Positions 41,862 to 55,100 of a stretch of 64,000 bases of DNA are shown piece after piece. Position 1 is the stretch's first letter, and each line of letters starts with the position of its first letter. The position numbers and the translations under genes are program-made. The notes under the pieces are model-generated. The model searched no databases and was not told the origin of the DNA. It saw only the letters and a program-made list of their open reading frames with translations. The DNA is taken from NCBI GenBank assembly GCA_018136815.1, contig CM030945.1, forward strand, positions 1,460,799-1,524,798, written 5' to 3'. This DNA is from Isochrysis galbana (lineage: Eukaryota > Haptophyta > Isochrysidales > Isochrysidaceae).

Positions 41862-42479
41862 AGTGTGTGAGCTACAGGATCGGAGAGCAGGTTAAGCGGC
41901 TAGCTGCCTTTCTCTTTACCGGTGTAGACCTACGATGCACAAGGGTCCACAGAAACGGACTTAGAATCTGCTGAGTGTACAGTATGCCGGACACGCATGA
42001 GGCGGGAGAGTGGGTGTGTAGCTGGAGGCTGGGGCATGCGGAACGATGGGGACGTGGACAAGAAAAGGCTGGCTCACCACACTGAATTCTAGAAGAGGCG
42101 ACCTACGATGGAAAGAGTCAACAAGAGTGTAGTCAGCTCAAGCCAGGAGCATGGAGTCGCAACAGCGGTCAAAAAAGGGAAATGGAAGAGTGGAGCAGAA
42201 AGAAGGTCAAGCACATTCAGATGGACTAGAAGGGCACAGTTCGGGCGACAACACCAGGGCCTCTGAGGGACTCACTTTCGAAAGGGCGTGGTGAAGGACG
42301 TGCGAGTGGAGAGAGAGAAGTGGGGTGTGGGGATGCCTCAAGAAGGATGGGAGGAAGGGTAGGAAGCATCGTGTGCGGCAATGGGGAGGGGGTGGCAGTC
42401 GGTGAGAGTGAAAGCGCACAGTGTGGGAGAGAGTGAGGCCAGGTCAAGGGTGCGGGTGAAGGTGCGAGTTAGGGACAGC
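41862..42479. other. Upstream flank of class V aminotransferase
   Basis: Moderate GC; no gene supported. It should contain the promoter and perhaps a leader exon. Confidence 0.35.
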
Positions 42480-43400
<921 letters not shown>

Positions 43401-44442
43401 GGGAGAGCACCCACAGCCAGAGGAAGAGGGAGGGAGATAAGAGGGTGGAAGAGAGAGAGATCGCCGTCGTTGACAGCAAAGTGAGGGATGGGGGGGAACG
43501 GGAGGGGGGAGCAGAGGGGGGGAATGGGGTGGGGGAGAGAGGAGTTTGGGAGGGGGAGGGTAAAGAAAAGGGGGAGGAGGAGGGGAGGGGAGAGCGAGGG
43601 AGAGAGCGAGAGGGGGAGAGAGAGGGGGGGGGGGGCGGAGAGAGTCGCCCAACGCTGAGAGGGGGACACTCTGACCAAGAATGAGGGGATAAGTTAGTTT
43701 TGGACGTCGTAGTATTCACATATTGCCGGAGAGCAGCCGCAGCACCACCGTGGAGCGCGTGAAAGCAATCAGCGTTTTCATGTATATTTCGTGACAAGAA
43801 CATGTCTCTCAACGAGGGTGCCCCCAGCCGCCCCTCTTCTCTTCTCCCGTGCTCTCTCGCTCTCCTTCTCTCCTCTTCTCCGCCCTTCGATTTCATCCGC
43901 GCCGCCGCGGCGGAGCAGTGTCTTCACACCACATTCACGCTCTATAGGATGAAATCGTGTAGGAGAAGTTGAACTATGTACAGAGTTGAGGTCGGCTAGA
44001 GGCTCTAGCTAGAGGCTAGAGGCGAGCGGAATCGGCTGTGGAGCATAAGAAAAAAAACCTTGAAAATCCCGCTACATGTGCGACGTGAGGCAGCCCAGGC
44101 TGGTGCTGCTCCCTTGTCGCATTCGCGATCGACCTTTTCTTTTAGAAGTTGTCTGCGTTTCTATGTCTATGTCCCCTCCTTGCTTCTTGCAGGCTAGGTC
44201 ACTAGTCACCGTCGCGTCGTCCTACGTTCGCTCTCTTTGCCCTCGCCTCCTTTGTCGCCTATATCCAGATTGCTAAAATCAAACCTGTTACGGGTCTTAC
44301 CTCTGATGAGCAGAAACATGAGTGCCCAGCAGAAAAAGAAGAGAGAGGGAGAGAACGAGGGCCCGAGGGTCAAAACGTCAAAACGCAATTCGGACTCTGA
44401 TCAGCCGGCCCCGGCCCTTCCGCCACTGCCATCAGGCGATTC
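43401..44442. other. Intergenic, no supported gene
   Basis: GA-rich until 43660. The minus strand at about 43820-43700 reads RDMFLSRNIHENADCFHALH, a protein-like island without family or splice support. Reiterated GGCTAGAGG words at 43993-44020. Confidence 0.3.
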
Positions 44443-44757
44443 CCCCCGTGCACTACTCACTACTGCTAGGGGGATAGATAGGGGTGAAGGGCTTAGATTT
44501 ACATATGGTCCGGTGGCCAGCATCCCCTCCCCCTCCCTCCCTTCCTTCCCCCCCCCCCCGTGTCAGAGCAAGGCTCATCTCACTCTTGGAGATGGCCTGC
44601 GAGGGCGCGCCGGCAGCTAGCGCGGAATGCGGTTCTTGCGGGGAGCTCATGGAGCTTTCCTCGGGGGTGACTACGGGCATGGTGATCGACGCACGACGCA
44701 CGACGCACGGAGGGCGCGGAAGTGTGGAAGGAGGCTTGTGGGAGGTGGTGGCAGGCG
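44443..44757. repeat. Dispersed repeats R7 (copy 2) and R8 (copy 2, inverted)
   Basis: 44443-44522 matches 9749-9830. 44556-44757 is the reverse complement of 23586-23805, with the same short frame now on the minus strand (ITMPVVTPEESSMSSPQEP). ACGACGC short tandem at 44690-44706. Confidence 0.55.
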
Positions 44758-44925
44758 ACTGGGGGTGGCTCAGGCGCGTGCTTGGCTGGTATTGACTCGT
44801 TGACTCGGGGTATAGACTCGGGAACTCGGGGGGGCTCGCTTGGGAACACGGTGGGACTCGACGAAGTTGCTACAAAAACACTCACAAGAAACCCAAACCC
44901 CAACGACCTTGGGCTCAGAAAACTA

Positions 44926-45957
44926 ACGTAAACACTCCGGAATCATACGATAAACAAACCCTCCCCGTGCGACAAAGGCTGAGGTCGCGATCGCTCGTCA
45001 TGCGCGAAGAAATACGGAAAGAGAGCGCAAAACTACGCAAACGAAGGGTTCAAACTATCGTTAAAGTGAAAACTCGTCCGCTGAAGCCAACGCGGAGGGT
45101 CGAGGAGAGGTCCAAACTCGCGCGGGGGGAAGAAGGCGATGTGCAGAGAGAACTTCTAGACAAGCGACGAGCAAGGGGCGACGAAACAAGACGCGAGACG
45201 CGGGGCGCGTGCCATTCGTTCTTCCTTTCTTTCACCGAAAACGCGGCGAAACTAACGTTAAACATCGGTACCCCCTCCGCGAGAATCGCGAAGAAGAACG
45301 GACGAGATGGAGGCAATCATCGAAGGAATCGCGAGAGGAATCGAAGCGAGGGGGGGGAAACAGCGCGCGCGGGGGGGGGAACGAACGACGGCCGGAGGAA
45401 ACGAACCGCGCGCGGAGGAGAAGAACCTCGCGCGGGGGGGGAATAATATAACGGCCGGAGGCGACGGATGGCACGCCGAGAGGAAGAACCTGCCGCGGGG
45501 GGCGAGGGACCGAGGGCACGGCGGGGCAGCGTGGGAGGGCGCGAGGGTGATCTCGGAGCGAGATCGCGTCCTTTCCCTCGCGGAGCGCAGAGAGACCCCC
45601 ACGGAACATCCTGGGACCGGAGAATGTTTTGGACGAAACTTCCCTCCGTCGGCCGAGGAGAGGAGGACGGAGAGAGAGAGAGAGAGAGTCTCGCAGAGCA
45701 ACTGCGGAACGAGAAGTCGAAGTCATGCCGGTTTATTACCTTAAACGAGCCAACAATTATAGTAACAGCAAAAACAAAATTCGAATCGCAAATTTCGAGA
45801 CCAAAATCTGCAAACCTGGACTTGAGACCATGGGGAATCCGAATCTGTGTGTCTTGTGCGTCAGTGGCAACACGGGGAACTGTTCAATTGTAATTGTGAG
45901 CGCGTACCTTACACGAATATTCATGCCTACAGCCTTCAGATGGGCAGGAATACAACA
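44926..45957 (-). repeat. LTR of copy A (~1.03 kb)
   Basis: Homologous pieces at 57690-58590 and 62546-63232. Begins (minus strand) TGTTGTATTCCTGCCC next to the polypurine tract. The other end lies near GGAGTGTTTACGTT. No convincing target-site duplication seen. Confidence 0.7.
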
Positions 45958-46221
45958 CCCCCCGACTTAAATCGAGACGTCTCCCGATGTCGAGCCAAGA
46001 GAGTTCATTTAACCATACGAGACGAGAGACTTAGAAGAGGAGGATTAACCCATGGATCCAAAGCGAGCACAAAATCGGCAGCTTAGCGCGGCGGCCCCCG
46101 ATTTCGTACGCCACGTCCTACCACGTTCTCCCTTTTACAGGAGTTTTGCTCGGGCAGTTGCGCTGGGTCAGGCGCTGACGCGACGCTAATCATCCACTTC
46201 CGGTCGACTTAGCACTTAGCG

Positions 46222-48294
46222 CTACGAACGTGAACGAGAACGGGTACGACTTGAAGGCAGATCAGGAGGAATACGATTTGACTCTTGAACTCGACGTGGA
46301 ACTTGATTAGACTGGGGACTTGAACTTGGACTTGAAGAGGAGTCTACAGCGGAGTGAGCTTGGGGTTGAACCGGACGGCGGTCGAAAGTGGTGTCGTACG
46401 ACTCAACTAGATCAGCACAACGCCGAAGCAACTCAATTCGAGACTCCCAAGTAGCTTCAGAACGAGGATAGCCGCGCCATTTGACGAGATACTTGAATGA
46501 AACTCCATCGCCCTTGCGATCGAGTAACTCTTCGACCAAGTACTCATCTTCAGCGAGCGGAGACGAATCGGTGACGGTGAAGTACGGACGAAGATTGGAA
46601 ATGTGAACTTCATCCTTGACTTGACGATTTTCGAGATCGCGTAGACGGTAGCGAGTGGCCGAGATGGCTTCTTCTACTCGGTAGGGACCGGAGTAGAGAT
46701 ATTGAAGTTTGTTGGCGTGGCCAGGGATTCGACGACAAACTCTGTCTCCTGGTTTGAAGGTGACACCGAGTTTAGACTTTTGAGAGGCGGAGCGCATCGA
46801 TTCGCGTTGGGCTTCTTGAGTACTTTCGAGGGCGGAACGCCACGACTCGAGAAGCTTCTTATTGAGCTCGGTGGCGTAAATGACGGCATCGGACGGAGGC
46901 CTAGATGGAAGGAACTCGAGAACAGGAGCAGGGTCAGCAAGTTGAGCTGGAAGACGAAGCTCCCGACCAAACAAGATAGCCGCGGGTGACTTGGGTACGA
47001 CGCGACCGGCGGTCGCTCGCATAGACATGAGAAGAAACGGAAGGTGGTCGACCCAATGGGCGCCGCCTTCATTGGAGACTCGAGTCATCGTGAGGAGAGT
47101 TTGTTGAGCTCTTTCCACTAGCCCTACGCCTTCGTGGCGATAAGCTTCAGTAGTGCTCAAGTCCGTTCCGGTCGCTTTGAGAATTAGGTCAACTAATCGA
47201 GAGCAAAGATTCGAGCCGGCGTCGGTTCGAAGTTGGCGAGGGACTCCATAACGAGAGACAATGAGACGCATGAAGACGTCTAGACATTTCGCGGAAGAGG
47301 GGTTACCGTTGCAAGGCTCAGCTTCAATCCAACGAGAGAGAGAATCGACGAAAACAATTAGCTTATCAAAACCGGAGCGGCCGGATACGAAATCGTGGGT
47401 GGGAGCCATCGAAAGAATATCGCAATAGACGACGTCGAAAGGATAGGATCCGATAGAAAGACCGGATGGATGGGCGAGCGGTCGCGGTAACGGTTTGCCA
47501 AGAGTGCATTCATGGCACTCTCGAACGTATTCCGATACAGAGGCGGACAAGCCAGGCCAGTACACTCGAGTACGAAGTAGGGTAGACATCCGTGTCGCAC
47601 CGGGGTGACCAAGGTGGTCATGGTAGGCGCGGAGGTATGTGTCACGAAGGGACTCCGGAATGTATAAACGAAGAGGAGCCTCTTCCGCTTCTGACGAACG
47701 GTAGTAGAGTAGGCCATCACGAAGGAGGAATCGGGATCTCTTCTTCGACGACGAGCCAAGGTCAGAGACCAGATCGGCGGTGATCGAACCGTGAGCTTTC
47801 GGAAGGGTCGACGCGAGTTCAGAAAGGATCGAGCTAGCGAACTCGTCGGTAGAGAGCGCTTGACGCAATTCGTCGGCATGAGGCACGCCCACATCGAGAT
47901 ACGAGGAGGTAATCGACTCCGAAGATTCCGATGCTTGACGAGCGAGCCTATCGTTTGCTTGTTGGCGGCGAGCAGTGAGGGTGGATGAAGTAACCGCGGC
48001 GGCAACTATGTCGTTAATTTCAAAAGAATCGAAAGAATGGACCTCACTCTCCTCGTGGTGGAGAGGATCGTGGTCGGGCTCGAGAGCAACTAAGCGGACA
48101 AGCCGTCGGCGTCCCAGTGAGTGACTCCAGGTTTGTGCACGACGTCGAATCGATATTCGGCTAGCTTTAGGACCCATCGCATGAGGCGCGAGGCTGGACC
48201 ACCGGTGACTTGATCTTTCATCGTGTGAAGCCAGCGCAAAGCTGAATGGTCTACGACGAGGGTGAAGTGGCGACCCCAAAGATAAGGCCTCCAA
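46222..48294 (-). CDS. Copy A integrase with chromodomain
   Basis: Zinc-binding HHCC region with CHECTLGK after HLGHPGATRM, catalytic core starting FDVVYCDILSMAPT, SGFDKLIVFVDSLSRWIEAE, then a GPY/F module (YSGPYRVEEA, VHISNLRPYF) and a chromodomain (YLVEELLDRKGDGVSFKYLV, KWRGYPRSEATWE). The chromodomain directs integration toward marked chromatin in chromoviruses. Fossil or recently active element. Confidence 0.9.
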   Translation of the reverse strand: MEALSLGSPLHPRRRPFSFALASHDERSSHRWSSLAPHAMGPKASRISIRRRAQTWSHSLGRRRLVRLVALEPDHDPLHHEESEVHSFDSFEINDIVAAAVTSSTLTARRQQANDRLARQASESSESITSSYLDVGVPHADELRQALSTDEFASSILSELASTLPKAHGSITADLVSDLGSSSKKRSRFLLRDGLLYYRSSEAEEAPLRLYIPESLRDTYLRAYHDHLGHPGATRMSTLLRTRVYWPGLSASVSEYVRECHECTLGKPLPRPLAHPSGLSIGSYPFDVVYCDILSMAPTHDFVSGRSGFDKLIVFVDSLSRWIEAEPCNGNPSSAKCLDVFMRLIVSRYGVPRQLRTDAGSNLCSRLVDLILKATGTDLSTTEAYRHEGVGLVERAQQTLLTMTRVSNEGGAHWVDHLPFLLMSMRATAGRVVPKSPAAILFGRELRLPAQLADPAPVLEFLPSRPPSDAVIYATELNKKLLESWRSALESTQEAQRESMRSASQKSKLGVTFKPGDRVCRRIPGHANKLQYLYSGPYRVEEAISATRYRLRDLENRQVKDEVHISNLRPYFTVTDSSPLAEDEYLVEELLDRKGDGVSFKYLVKWRGYPRSEATWESRIELLRRCADLVESYDTTFDRRPVQPQAHSAVDSSSSPSSSPQSNQVPRRVQESNRIPPDLPSSRTRSRSRS

Positions 48295-49628
48295 TTTCGG
48301 ATCGATTCTAGCGCTGCTAAAAGTTCGATTTCAGTAACTGTCCAATGGCGCTCAGCCGGACTCAAACTACGACCGTAGTATGCAACGACGCGCTCTCTCC
48401 CTTCGTCGTCCTTCTGAGCAAGGACGCCGGCGATGCCGAGCTTGCTAGCACCGTCGGTCTTAACGAGGAAAGGACGGTCGTCTCGAGGAGGTGCGAGTAC
48501 GGGTTCTTCACAGATAGCTTGCTTGAGATCTTCGATAGCCTGGCGACAGGCTTCTGTTTGCGACTCGACCGGGACATCGCACCCTTTCCGCGTGAGAGCG
48601 GTTAACGGCGCTGCACGGATCGCAAAACGGCGTATAAAACGGCGGTAGTACGAGCACAGTCCAAGGAAAGAACGGACGGCTTCGATAGAGTTGATTTGGG
48701 TAGGGTCGATTTTCGAGACGGCTTCCACTTTCTTGGGATCCATCCGAAGACCTTCACGCGAAACAACGTGGCCGAGATATTCAGCCGAGGTGGCAAAGAA
48801 AACGCATTTCGACATCTTGCAAGTGAGGCCCGCCCAGATGAGACGTTCCAAGACAAGATCAAGACGGTGTAACATTTGTTGGAATGACGACTCTTCCCTG
48901 GCCTGCAGCGAGTCACCTACGCCTGTCGACCAGGCGCCGACATCATCCAAGTATGGCATACAAATCTCCCATGCCAGCCCACCGAGAACGGCGTCCATGA
49001 GGCGGCACATATACGAGGGACCGGATTGAACACCAAAAGGCAAGTAATTGAACTCGTACTTGCCGCGATGAGTAGTGAACGCGGTGATATGTTTATCGGA
49101 CTCTTTGATCGGTATACCCCAGAAACCAGATGCCAGGTCCAGGGTGCAAAGGAATAGAGAATCAAGGTTGCCTTGGCCGGACGACAATCGGTCGATGGCT
49201 TCTACCGTGAGGGGAAGAGGGCTGTCCTCTAGACGAAGCTTGGAGTTGACGTCGCGATAATCTACGCAGAAACGTACGGAGCCATCCTTCTTAGTGACTA
49301 GCACGACTCGAGAGGCCCACGACGAATTTGATTTCCTAATGATGCCCGCGGACTCCATCTTGCAAACTTCGTCCTCTATGATCTTCTCACCCTCTCGTCC
49401 AACTCTAGACGGTGCGTGGAGGTGAGCTTCGGCTCCGGGGTTGAGCGGTAGCTCTACCTCCATCACGTGAGTGTGATTCGGGTTGGTCGGGTCAATTGCG
49501 AAAGCAGCGATACGTCGGGCCAGTAGACGACGAACTTGTTCACGTTGGGGCATCGAGAGACGGCCTTCGGGGTCGATCTTGGCTGCCTCGAGGAGCTTAC
49601 GCTGGTCCTCGTCGAGCGACTCAATCAC
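48090..49628 (-). CDS. Copy A reverse transcriptase and RNase H
   Basis: RT blocks VLVTKKDGSVRFCVDYRDVN, LDLASGFWGIPI, YLPFGVQSG and the catalytic YLDD, then the connection (SYYRRFIRRFA). RNase H follows with KTDGASKLGIAGVLAQ, and AERHWTVTEIELLAALESI. Classical Ty3/gypsy order, overlapping the integrase frame. Confidence 0.9.
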   Translation of the reverse strand: MIESLDEDQRKLLEAAKIDPEGRLSMPQREQVRRLLARRIAAFAIDPTNPNHTHVMEVELPLNPGAEAHLHAPSRVGREGEKIIEDEVCKMESAGIIRKSNSSWASRVVLVTKKDGSVRFCVDYRDVNSKLRLEDSPLPLTVEAIDRLSSGQGNLDSLFLCTLDLASGFWGIPIKESDKHITAFTTHRGKYEFNYLPFGVQSGPSYMCRLMDAVLGGLAWEICMPYLDDVGAWSTGVGDSLQAREESSFQQMLHRLDLVLERLIWAGLTCKMSKCVFFATSAEYLGHVVSREGLRMDPKKVEAVSKIDPTQINSIEAVRSFLGLCSYYRRFIRRFAIRAAPLTALTRKGCDVPVESQTEACRQAIEDLKQAICEEPVLAPPRDDRPFLVKTDGASKLGIAGVLAQKDDEGRERVVAYYGRSLSPAERHWTVTEIELLAALESIRNWRPYLWGRHFTLVVDHSALRWLHTMKDQVTGGPASRLMRWVLKLAEYRFDVVHKPGVTHWDADGLSA

Positions 49629-49943
49629 ATCCGGCGAGTTAACGGCCCCGACGCGGCGATATGTTCCAGCGTGAATTTTGAATCGAACCTGTAGCGAAGC
49701 TACAGGATGGAACGACGGAAGGTGTAGAGGTTTGGGTCAGTGTTGACCACCGTAACCGCGATGGTGTGGTCGGCGTTCGACCTCTCTACTTGGGGAATGA
49801 CGAGAGGAGAGCTATCGATCGTTTCACGCGTAGGGAGTCGGTCCACGAGCATGGCGCAGTCTTCGTGTTCTCGAAGAGCTAGCGGAATTCGGACGTGAAA
49901 CGTTGCCCGATGATAGGCCGGGATCGTGATAGGTTCGTGGGTG

Positions 49944-51005
49944 TTATAGGAGGTACTCGGAGCCACATGATGCCGGCGCTTTGGCGGCAAACTCATCGGC
50001 CGTGCTGAAGAGAGGCTCGGTGACTAGCTGGTTGTCGTTTTTGGTGGCCTGCGGCCCTCGGAAGAAGTCAGTCGTGATTGGGTTCGCGGAGGTCGGACAG
50101 ACCTGTGCACAAGTCATGCTGACAGGGACCACCGCTATCGGTGACGTCGAGACGCGAAAGATCGGCGGAGCGTCGGGGCTTGGACTGCCATTAACCTCAA
50201 GAGGAGCCACCGTGGATGGAGCACCGAGGGTGATAGAGCCGTCCGCGCTGTCGGAGGCGAGCTGAATCGAAGCGGCGTGCGTGGCTAAGAAGTCGTTCCC
50301 GAGCAGCAGCATCGGGTTGCCTTCAATCACCATGAACGTATGACGAAAGAGAAATCCACCGACGGAGAAGACGATTCGAGCCTTGCCTCGCGTGATAAGA
50401 GGCAGGCCGTCCGGACCGTGAAGCGGTGTCACTACGGCTTGTGGCAGCCGCTCGACGCATGCGTCTTTGGGTAGGCTGGACAAGAGGGAAGTGGTCACGA
50501 CCGACGGGCCAGCTCCGGTGTCAGCGAGTGTGCTGTTGACCGTGAGAGCGGAGTCGGCTAAGATAACTCCTTCTTTGCCGGTAGCCTCGCCGGAGCGGCA
50601 GACCACTAGGTCTCGAACATATAGGCAATGCCTTGGGTAGGCAGATGGTAGGGTATCCACGACGCTATCCGGTCGGTGCGCGGTCACGTGTGCGATGGTG
50701 TCGGACGGGGACGGGGTTGGTCGACAGCGTGGTTGCTCGGGTGAATTCGTCGTCGTGGTGATCGTCGTCTCTTCGGGTAATCCGACTGCCGCTATCGTGG
50801 CAGAGGGTCTAGAGGCGTCGTCCTCGTTGGTAGCGGTGCAGGGTGATAGCTTGGGACTAGTGTATCCCAGGCCTCTCTTGTCGGTGGGGTGCCTCGGGTG
50901 GTCGGACATCTTTTCCCAGTCTTTCTCGAGACGAGCTTGGGCTTCTGTCTTGGGTCTTCGAACTAATGAGGCTAGCTCTTCGGCGCGGATGCCTTTGGCT
51001 TCCAC
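49944..51005 (-). CDS. Copy A retropepsin-containing frame
   Basis: Aspartic protease signature LADTGAGPSVV with downstream FMVIEGNPMLLLGNDFLA. Preceded by a Pro/Ser/Thr-rich, poorly ordered linker. Confidence 0.85.
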   Translation of the reverse strand: MEAKGIRAEELASLVRRPKTEAQARLEKDWEKMSDHPRHPTDKRGLGYTSPKLSPCTATNEDDASRPSATIAAVGLPEETTITTTTNSPEQPRCRPTPSPSDTIAHVTAHRPDSVVDTLPSAYPRHCLYVRDLVVCRSGEATGKEGVILADSALTVNSTLADTGAGPSVVTTSLLSSLPKDACVERLPQAVVTPLHGPDGLPLITRGKARIVFSVGGFLFRHTFMVIEGNPMLLLGNDFLATHAASIQLASDSADGSITLGAPSTVAPLEVNGSPSPDAPPIFRVSTSPIAVVPVSMTCAQVCPTSANPITTDFFRGPQATKNDNQLVTEPLFSTADEFAAKAPASCGSEYLL

Positions 51006-51531
51006 GAACTCGATCGGCGCTCGGACGGCAGCGGCGAGGTCGGATTCCTCGTCGGCGCCTCGTCCGGCTAGAGCTTGCGCTCTTATTTCGTCAGCGGTTT
51101 CGAGCGTGACGTTGGACCATTTCTGGTCCCCCGTTCACTCCGAATGCTTGCCATTGTTGGCGCCGCTTCCGGAGAGTCGTCGGCGTCGTCGGACGCGGCG
51201 AGCTCGCGCGTGCCGGAGGCGGGGCGGTCCATGGAGAGAATGGGTCGTGGAGAGTAGACTCGGAGGCGTAGAGTGGCGTGTCGTTGTCGTGGTTATCGTG
51301 GGTTTCTTTTGGTCTTCGTGGTTGTCTGACTCGGGAGTAGCTGGACGGGAAACAACGGGGTCGGAAGAAACTTCACTAGATTCCCTCCCCCTCTCATAAC
51401 GATGAAGAGCCGACCACGGCTCGTATGCGGTAGCCTCAGTCGAGCTAAGGAAGGCCGGTCCGATAGGCTGCGCCGCGCGCAAGCGAGTAGCTCCAACGCG
51501 GACAGTTTCTTCGTCGATGGCTGGTCTCCCT

Positions 51532-52080
51532 GTTGGCTCAAATGTCGAAGAAGAACAGGCATCCAATGGGTCGCCATCGCTCCAGCTACACCGACGTAGG
51601 TGCGGCTGCGAAGAGCGCCACGGTGCGGTGAAGGAGAGAGGTTAGCCATGGCCGACTCACGGCCATCCACGACGCAGGTTGGCTGGAGAGGCGGCAGCCC
51701 TTTGGTGAGGTACAACCCGGTGGCTTTCTGGTGTCCAGTGCCGTGCTCCCAGGGTTGGACGAATTGGGTCGGGGTCAACCCCCCGACTAAACGGCGAGCT
51801 TCCGCATGCATCCGAGGGTTCTCGACCGCTACAAACGGAGCAGTGGCGGAGGCCATTGACTTGAAGACGCGGCGGCCGACTCAAGAGCGGCACGACGTCC
51901 GGGTTCTTGGGAGAGCCATTGACTGCTGACAGCGGAGAGGTACGTGCAGGCGGGTGGGCGATGACTAGGTCCCAACCTAGGTTTTGGACATGAAGCGCGT
52001 CGCCTTGGAAGTGGGGCACGTAATCAATCTCGGAAGGATACAAATCGCACGTAGCTACATCAAGCACCGGCGAGTAGGAA
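51532..52080 (-). other. Copy A methyltransferase-like domain (ends at gap)
   Basis: Same domain as in copy B, visible from VENPRMHAEARRLVGG through QPWEHGTGHQKATGLYLTKG to RSRTYVGVAGAMA, together with part of the upstream HPPCTYLS region. The remainder lies in the gap. Confidence 0.7.
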
Positions 52081-52180
52081 NNNNNNNNNNNNNNNNNNNN
52101 NNNNNNNNNNNNNNNNNNNNNNNNNNNNNNNNNNNNNNNNNNNNNNNNNNNNNNNNNNNNNNNNNNNNNNNNNNNNNNNN
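52081..52180. other. Assembly gap (100 N)
   Basis: Exactly 100 N between two same-orientation gypsy copies whose flanks overlap in content by about 4 kb. Confidence 1.
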
Positions 52181-55100
52181 CCTCGAGATGGAGAGGATCG
52201 TGATCGGGCTCGAGAGCAACTAGCGGGATAAGCCGTCGGCGTCCCAGTGAGTGACTCCAGGTTTGTGCACGACGTCGAATCGATATTCGCTAGCTTAGGA
52301 CCCATCGCATGAGGCGCGAGGCTGGACCACCGGTGACTTGATCTTTCATCGTGTGAAGCCAGCGCAAAGCTGAATGGTCTACGACGAGGGTGAAGTGGCG
52401 ACCCCAAAGATAAGGCCTCCAATTTCGGATCGATTCTAGCGCTGCTAGAAGTTCGATTTCAGTGACTGTCCAATGGCGCTCAGCCGGACTCAAACTACGA
52501 CCGTAGTATGCAACGACGCGCTCTCTCCCTTCGTCGTCTTCTGAGCAGGACGCCGGCGATGCCGAGCTTGCTAGCACCGTCGGTCTTAACGAGGAAAGGA
52601 CGGTCGTCTCGAGGAGGTGCGAGTACGGGTTCTTCACAGATAGCTTGCTTGAGATCTTCGATAGCCTGGCGACAGGCTTCTGTTTGCGACTCGACCGGGA
52701 CATCGCACCCTTTCCGCGTGAGAGCGGTTAACGGCGCTGCACGGATCGCAAAACGGCGTATAAAAACGGCGGTAGTACGAGCACAGTCCAAGGAAAGAAC
52801 GGACGGCTTCGATAGAGTTGATTTGGGTAGGGTCGATTTTCGAGACGGCTTCCACTTTCTTGGATCCATCCGAAGACCTTCACGCGAAACAACGTGGCCG
52901 AGATATTCAGCCGAGGTGGCAAAGAAAACGCATTTCGACATCTTGCAAGTGAGGCCCGCCCAGATGAGACGTTCCAAGACAAGATCAAGACGGTGTAACA
53001 TTTGTTGGAATGACGACTCTTCCCTGGCCTGCAGCGAGTCACCTACGCCTGTCGACCAGGCGCCGACATCATCCAAGTATGGCATACAAATCTCCCATGC
53101 CAGCCCACCGAGAACGGCGGTCCATGAGGCGGCACATATACGAGAGACCGGATTGAACACCAAAAGGCAAGTAATTGAACTCGTACTTGCCGCGATGAGT
53201 AGTGAACGCGGTGATATGTTTATCGGACTCTTTGATCGGTATACCCCAGAAACCAGATGCCAGGTCCAGGGTGCAAAGGAATAGAGAATCAAGGTTGCCT
53301 TGGCCGGACGACAATCGGTCGATGGCTTCTACCGTGAGGGGAAGAGGGCTGTCCTCTAGACGAAGCTTGGAGTTGACGTCGCGATAATCTACGCAGAAAC
53401 GTACGGAGCCATCCCTTCTTAGTGACTAGCACGACTCGAGAGGCCCACGACGAATTTGATTTCCTAATGATGCCCGCGGACTCCATCTTGCAAACTTCGT
53501 CCTCTATGATCTTCTCACCCTCTCGTCCAACTCTAGACGGTGCGTGGCGGTGAGCTTCGGCTCCGGGGTTGAGCGGTAGCTCTACCTCCATCACGTGAGT
53601 GTGATTCGGGTTGGTCGGTCAATTGCGAAAGCAGCGATACGTCGGGCCAGTAGACGACGAACTTGTTCACGTTGGGGCATCGAGAGACGGCCCTCGGGGT
53701 CGATCTTGGCTGCCTCGAGGAGCTTACATTGGTCCTCGTCGAGCGACTCAATCACATCCGGCGAGTTAACGTCACCGACGCGGCGATAAGTTCCAGCGTG
53801 AATCTTGAATCGAACCTGTAACGAAGCTACAGGATGGAACGACGGAAGATGTAGAGGTTTGGGGTCAGTATTGACCACCGTAATCGCGATGGTGTGGTTG
53901 GAGTTCGGCCTCTCTACTTGAGGGATGACGAGAGGAGAGCTATCGATCGTTTCACGCGTAGGTAGTCGGTCCACGAGCATGGCGCAATCTTCGTGTTCTC
54001 GAAGAGCTAGTGGAATTCGGACGTGAAACGTTGCCCGATGATAGGCCGGGATCGTGATAGGTTCGTGGGTATATAGGAGGTACTCGGAGCCACATGATGC
54101 CGGCGCTTTGGCGGCAAACTCATCGGCCGTGTTGAAGAGAGGCTCGGAGACTAGCTGGTTGTCGTTTTCGGCGGCCTGAGGCCCTCGGAAGAAGTCAGTC
54201 GTAATTGGGTTCGCGGAGGTCGGACAGACTTGTGCACAAGTCAGGCTGACAGGGACCATCGCTATCGGTGACGTCGAGACGCGAAAGATCGGCGGGGCGT
54301 CGGGGCTTGGACTGCCATTAACCTCAAGAGGAGCCACCGTGGATGGAGCACCGAGGGTGATAGAGCCGTCCGCGCTGTCGGAGGCGAGCTGAATCGAAGC
54401 GGCGTGCGTGGCTAAGAAGTCGTTCCCGAGCAGCAGCATCGGGTTGCCTTCAATCACCATGAACGTATGACGAAAGAGAAATCCACCGACGGAGAAGACG
54501 ATTCGAGCCTTGCCTCGCGTGATAAGAGGCAGGCCGTCCGGACCGTGAAGCGGTGTCACTACGGCTTGTGGCAGCCGCTCGACGCATGCGTCTTTGGGTA
54601 GGCTGGACAAGAGGGAAGTGGTCACGACCGACGGGCCAGCTCCGGTGTCAGCGAGTGTGCTGTTGACCGTGAGAGCGGAGTCGGCTAAGATAACTCCTTC
54701 TTTGCCGGTAGCCTCGCCGGAGCGGCAGACCACTAGGTCTCGAACATATAGGCAATGCCTTGGGTAGGCAGATGGTAGGGTATCCACGACGCTATCCGGT
54801 CGGTGCGCGGTCACGTGTGCGATGGTGTCGGACGGGGACGGGGTTGGTCGACAGCGTGGTTGCTCGGGTGAATTCGTCGTCGTGGTGATCGTCGTCTCTT
54901 CGGGTAATCCGACTGCCGCTATCGTGGCAGAGGGTCTAGAGGCGTCGTCCTCGTTGGTAGCGGTGCAGGGTGATAGCTTGGGACTAGTGTATCCCAGGCC
55001 TCTCTTGTCGGTGGGGTGCCTCGGGTGGTCGGACATCTTTTCCCAATCTTTCTCGAGACGGGCTTGGGCTTCTGTCTTGGGTCTTCGAACTAATGAGGCT

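Larger units (their letters stand above)
44926..52080 (-). mobile_element. Ty3/gypsy chromovirus-like element, copy A
   Basis: Minus-strand element. LTR about 44926-45957; its inner border is marked by a purine-rich (on the minus strand) tract just above 45957 followed by TGTTGTATTCC. Internal parts in minus-strand order: methyltransferase-like region (runs into the gap at 52080), retropepsin, reverse transcriptase and RNase H, integrase, chromodomain. Long frames and near-identity to copy B point to a recent insertion. The 5' part is lost in the assembly gap. It looks nearly whole where visible, with only a few breaks. Confidence 0.9.
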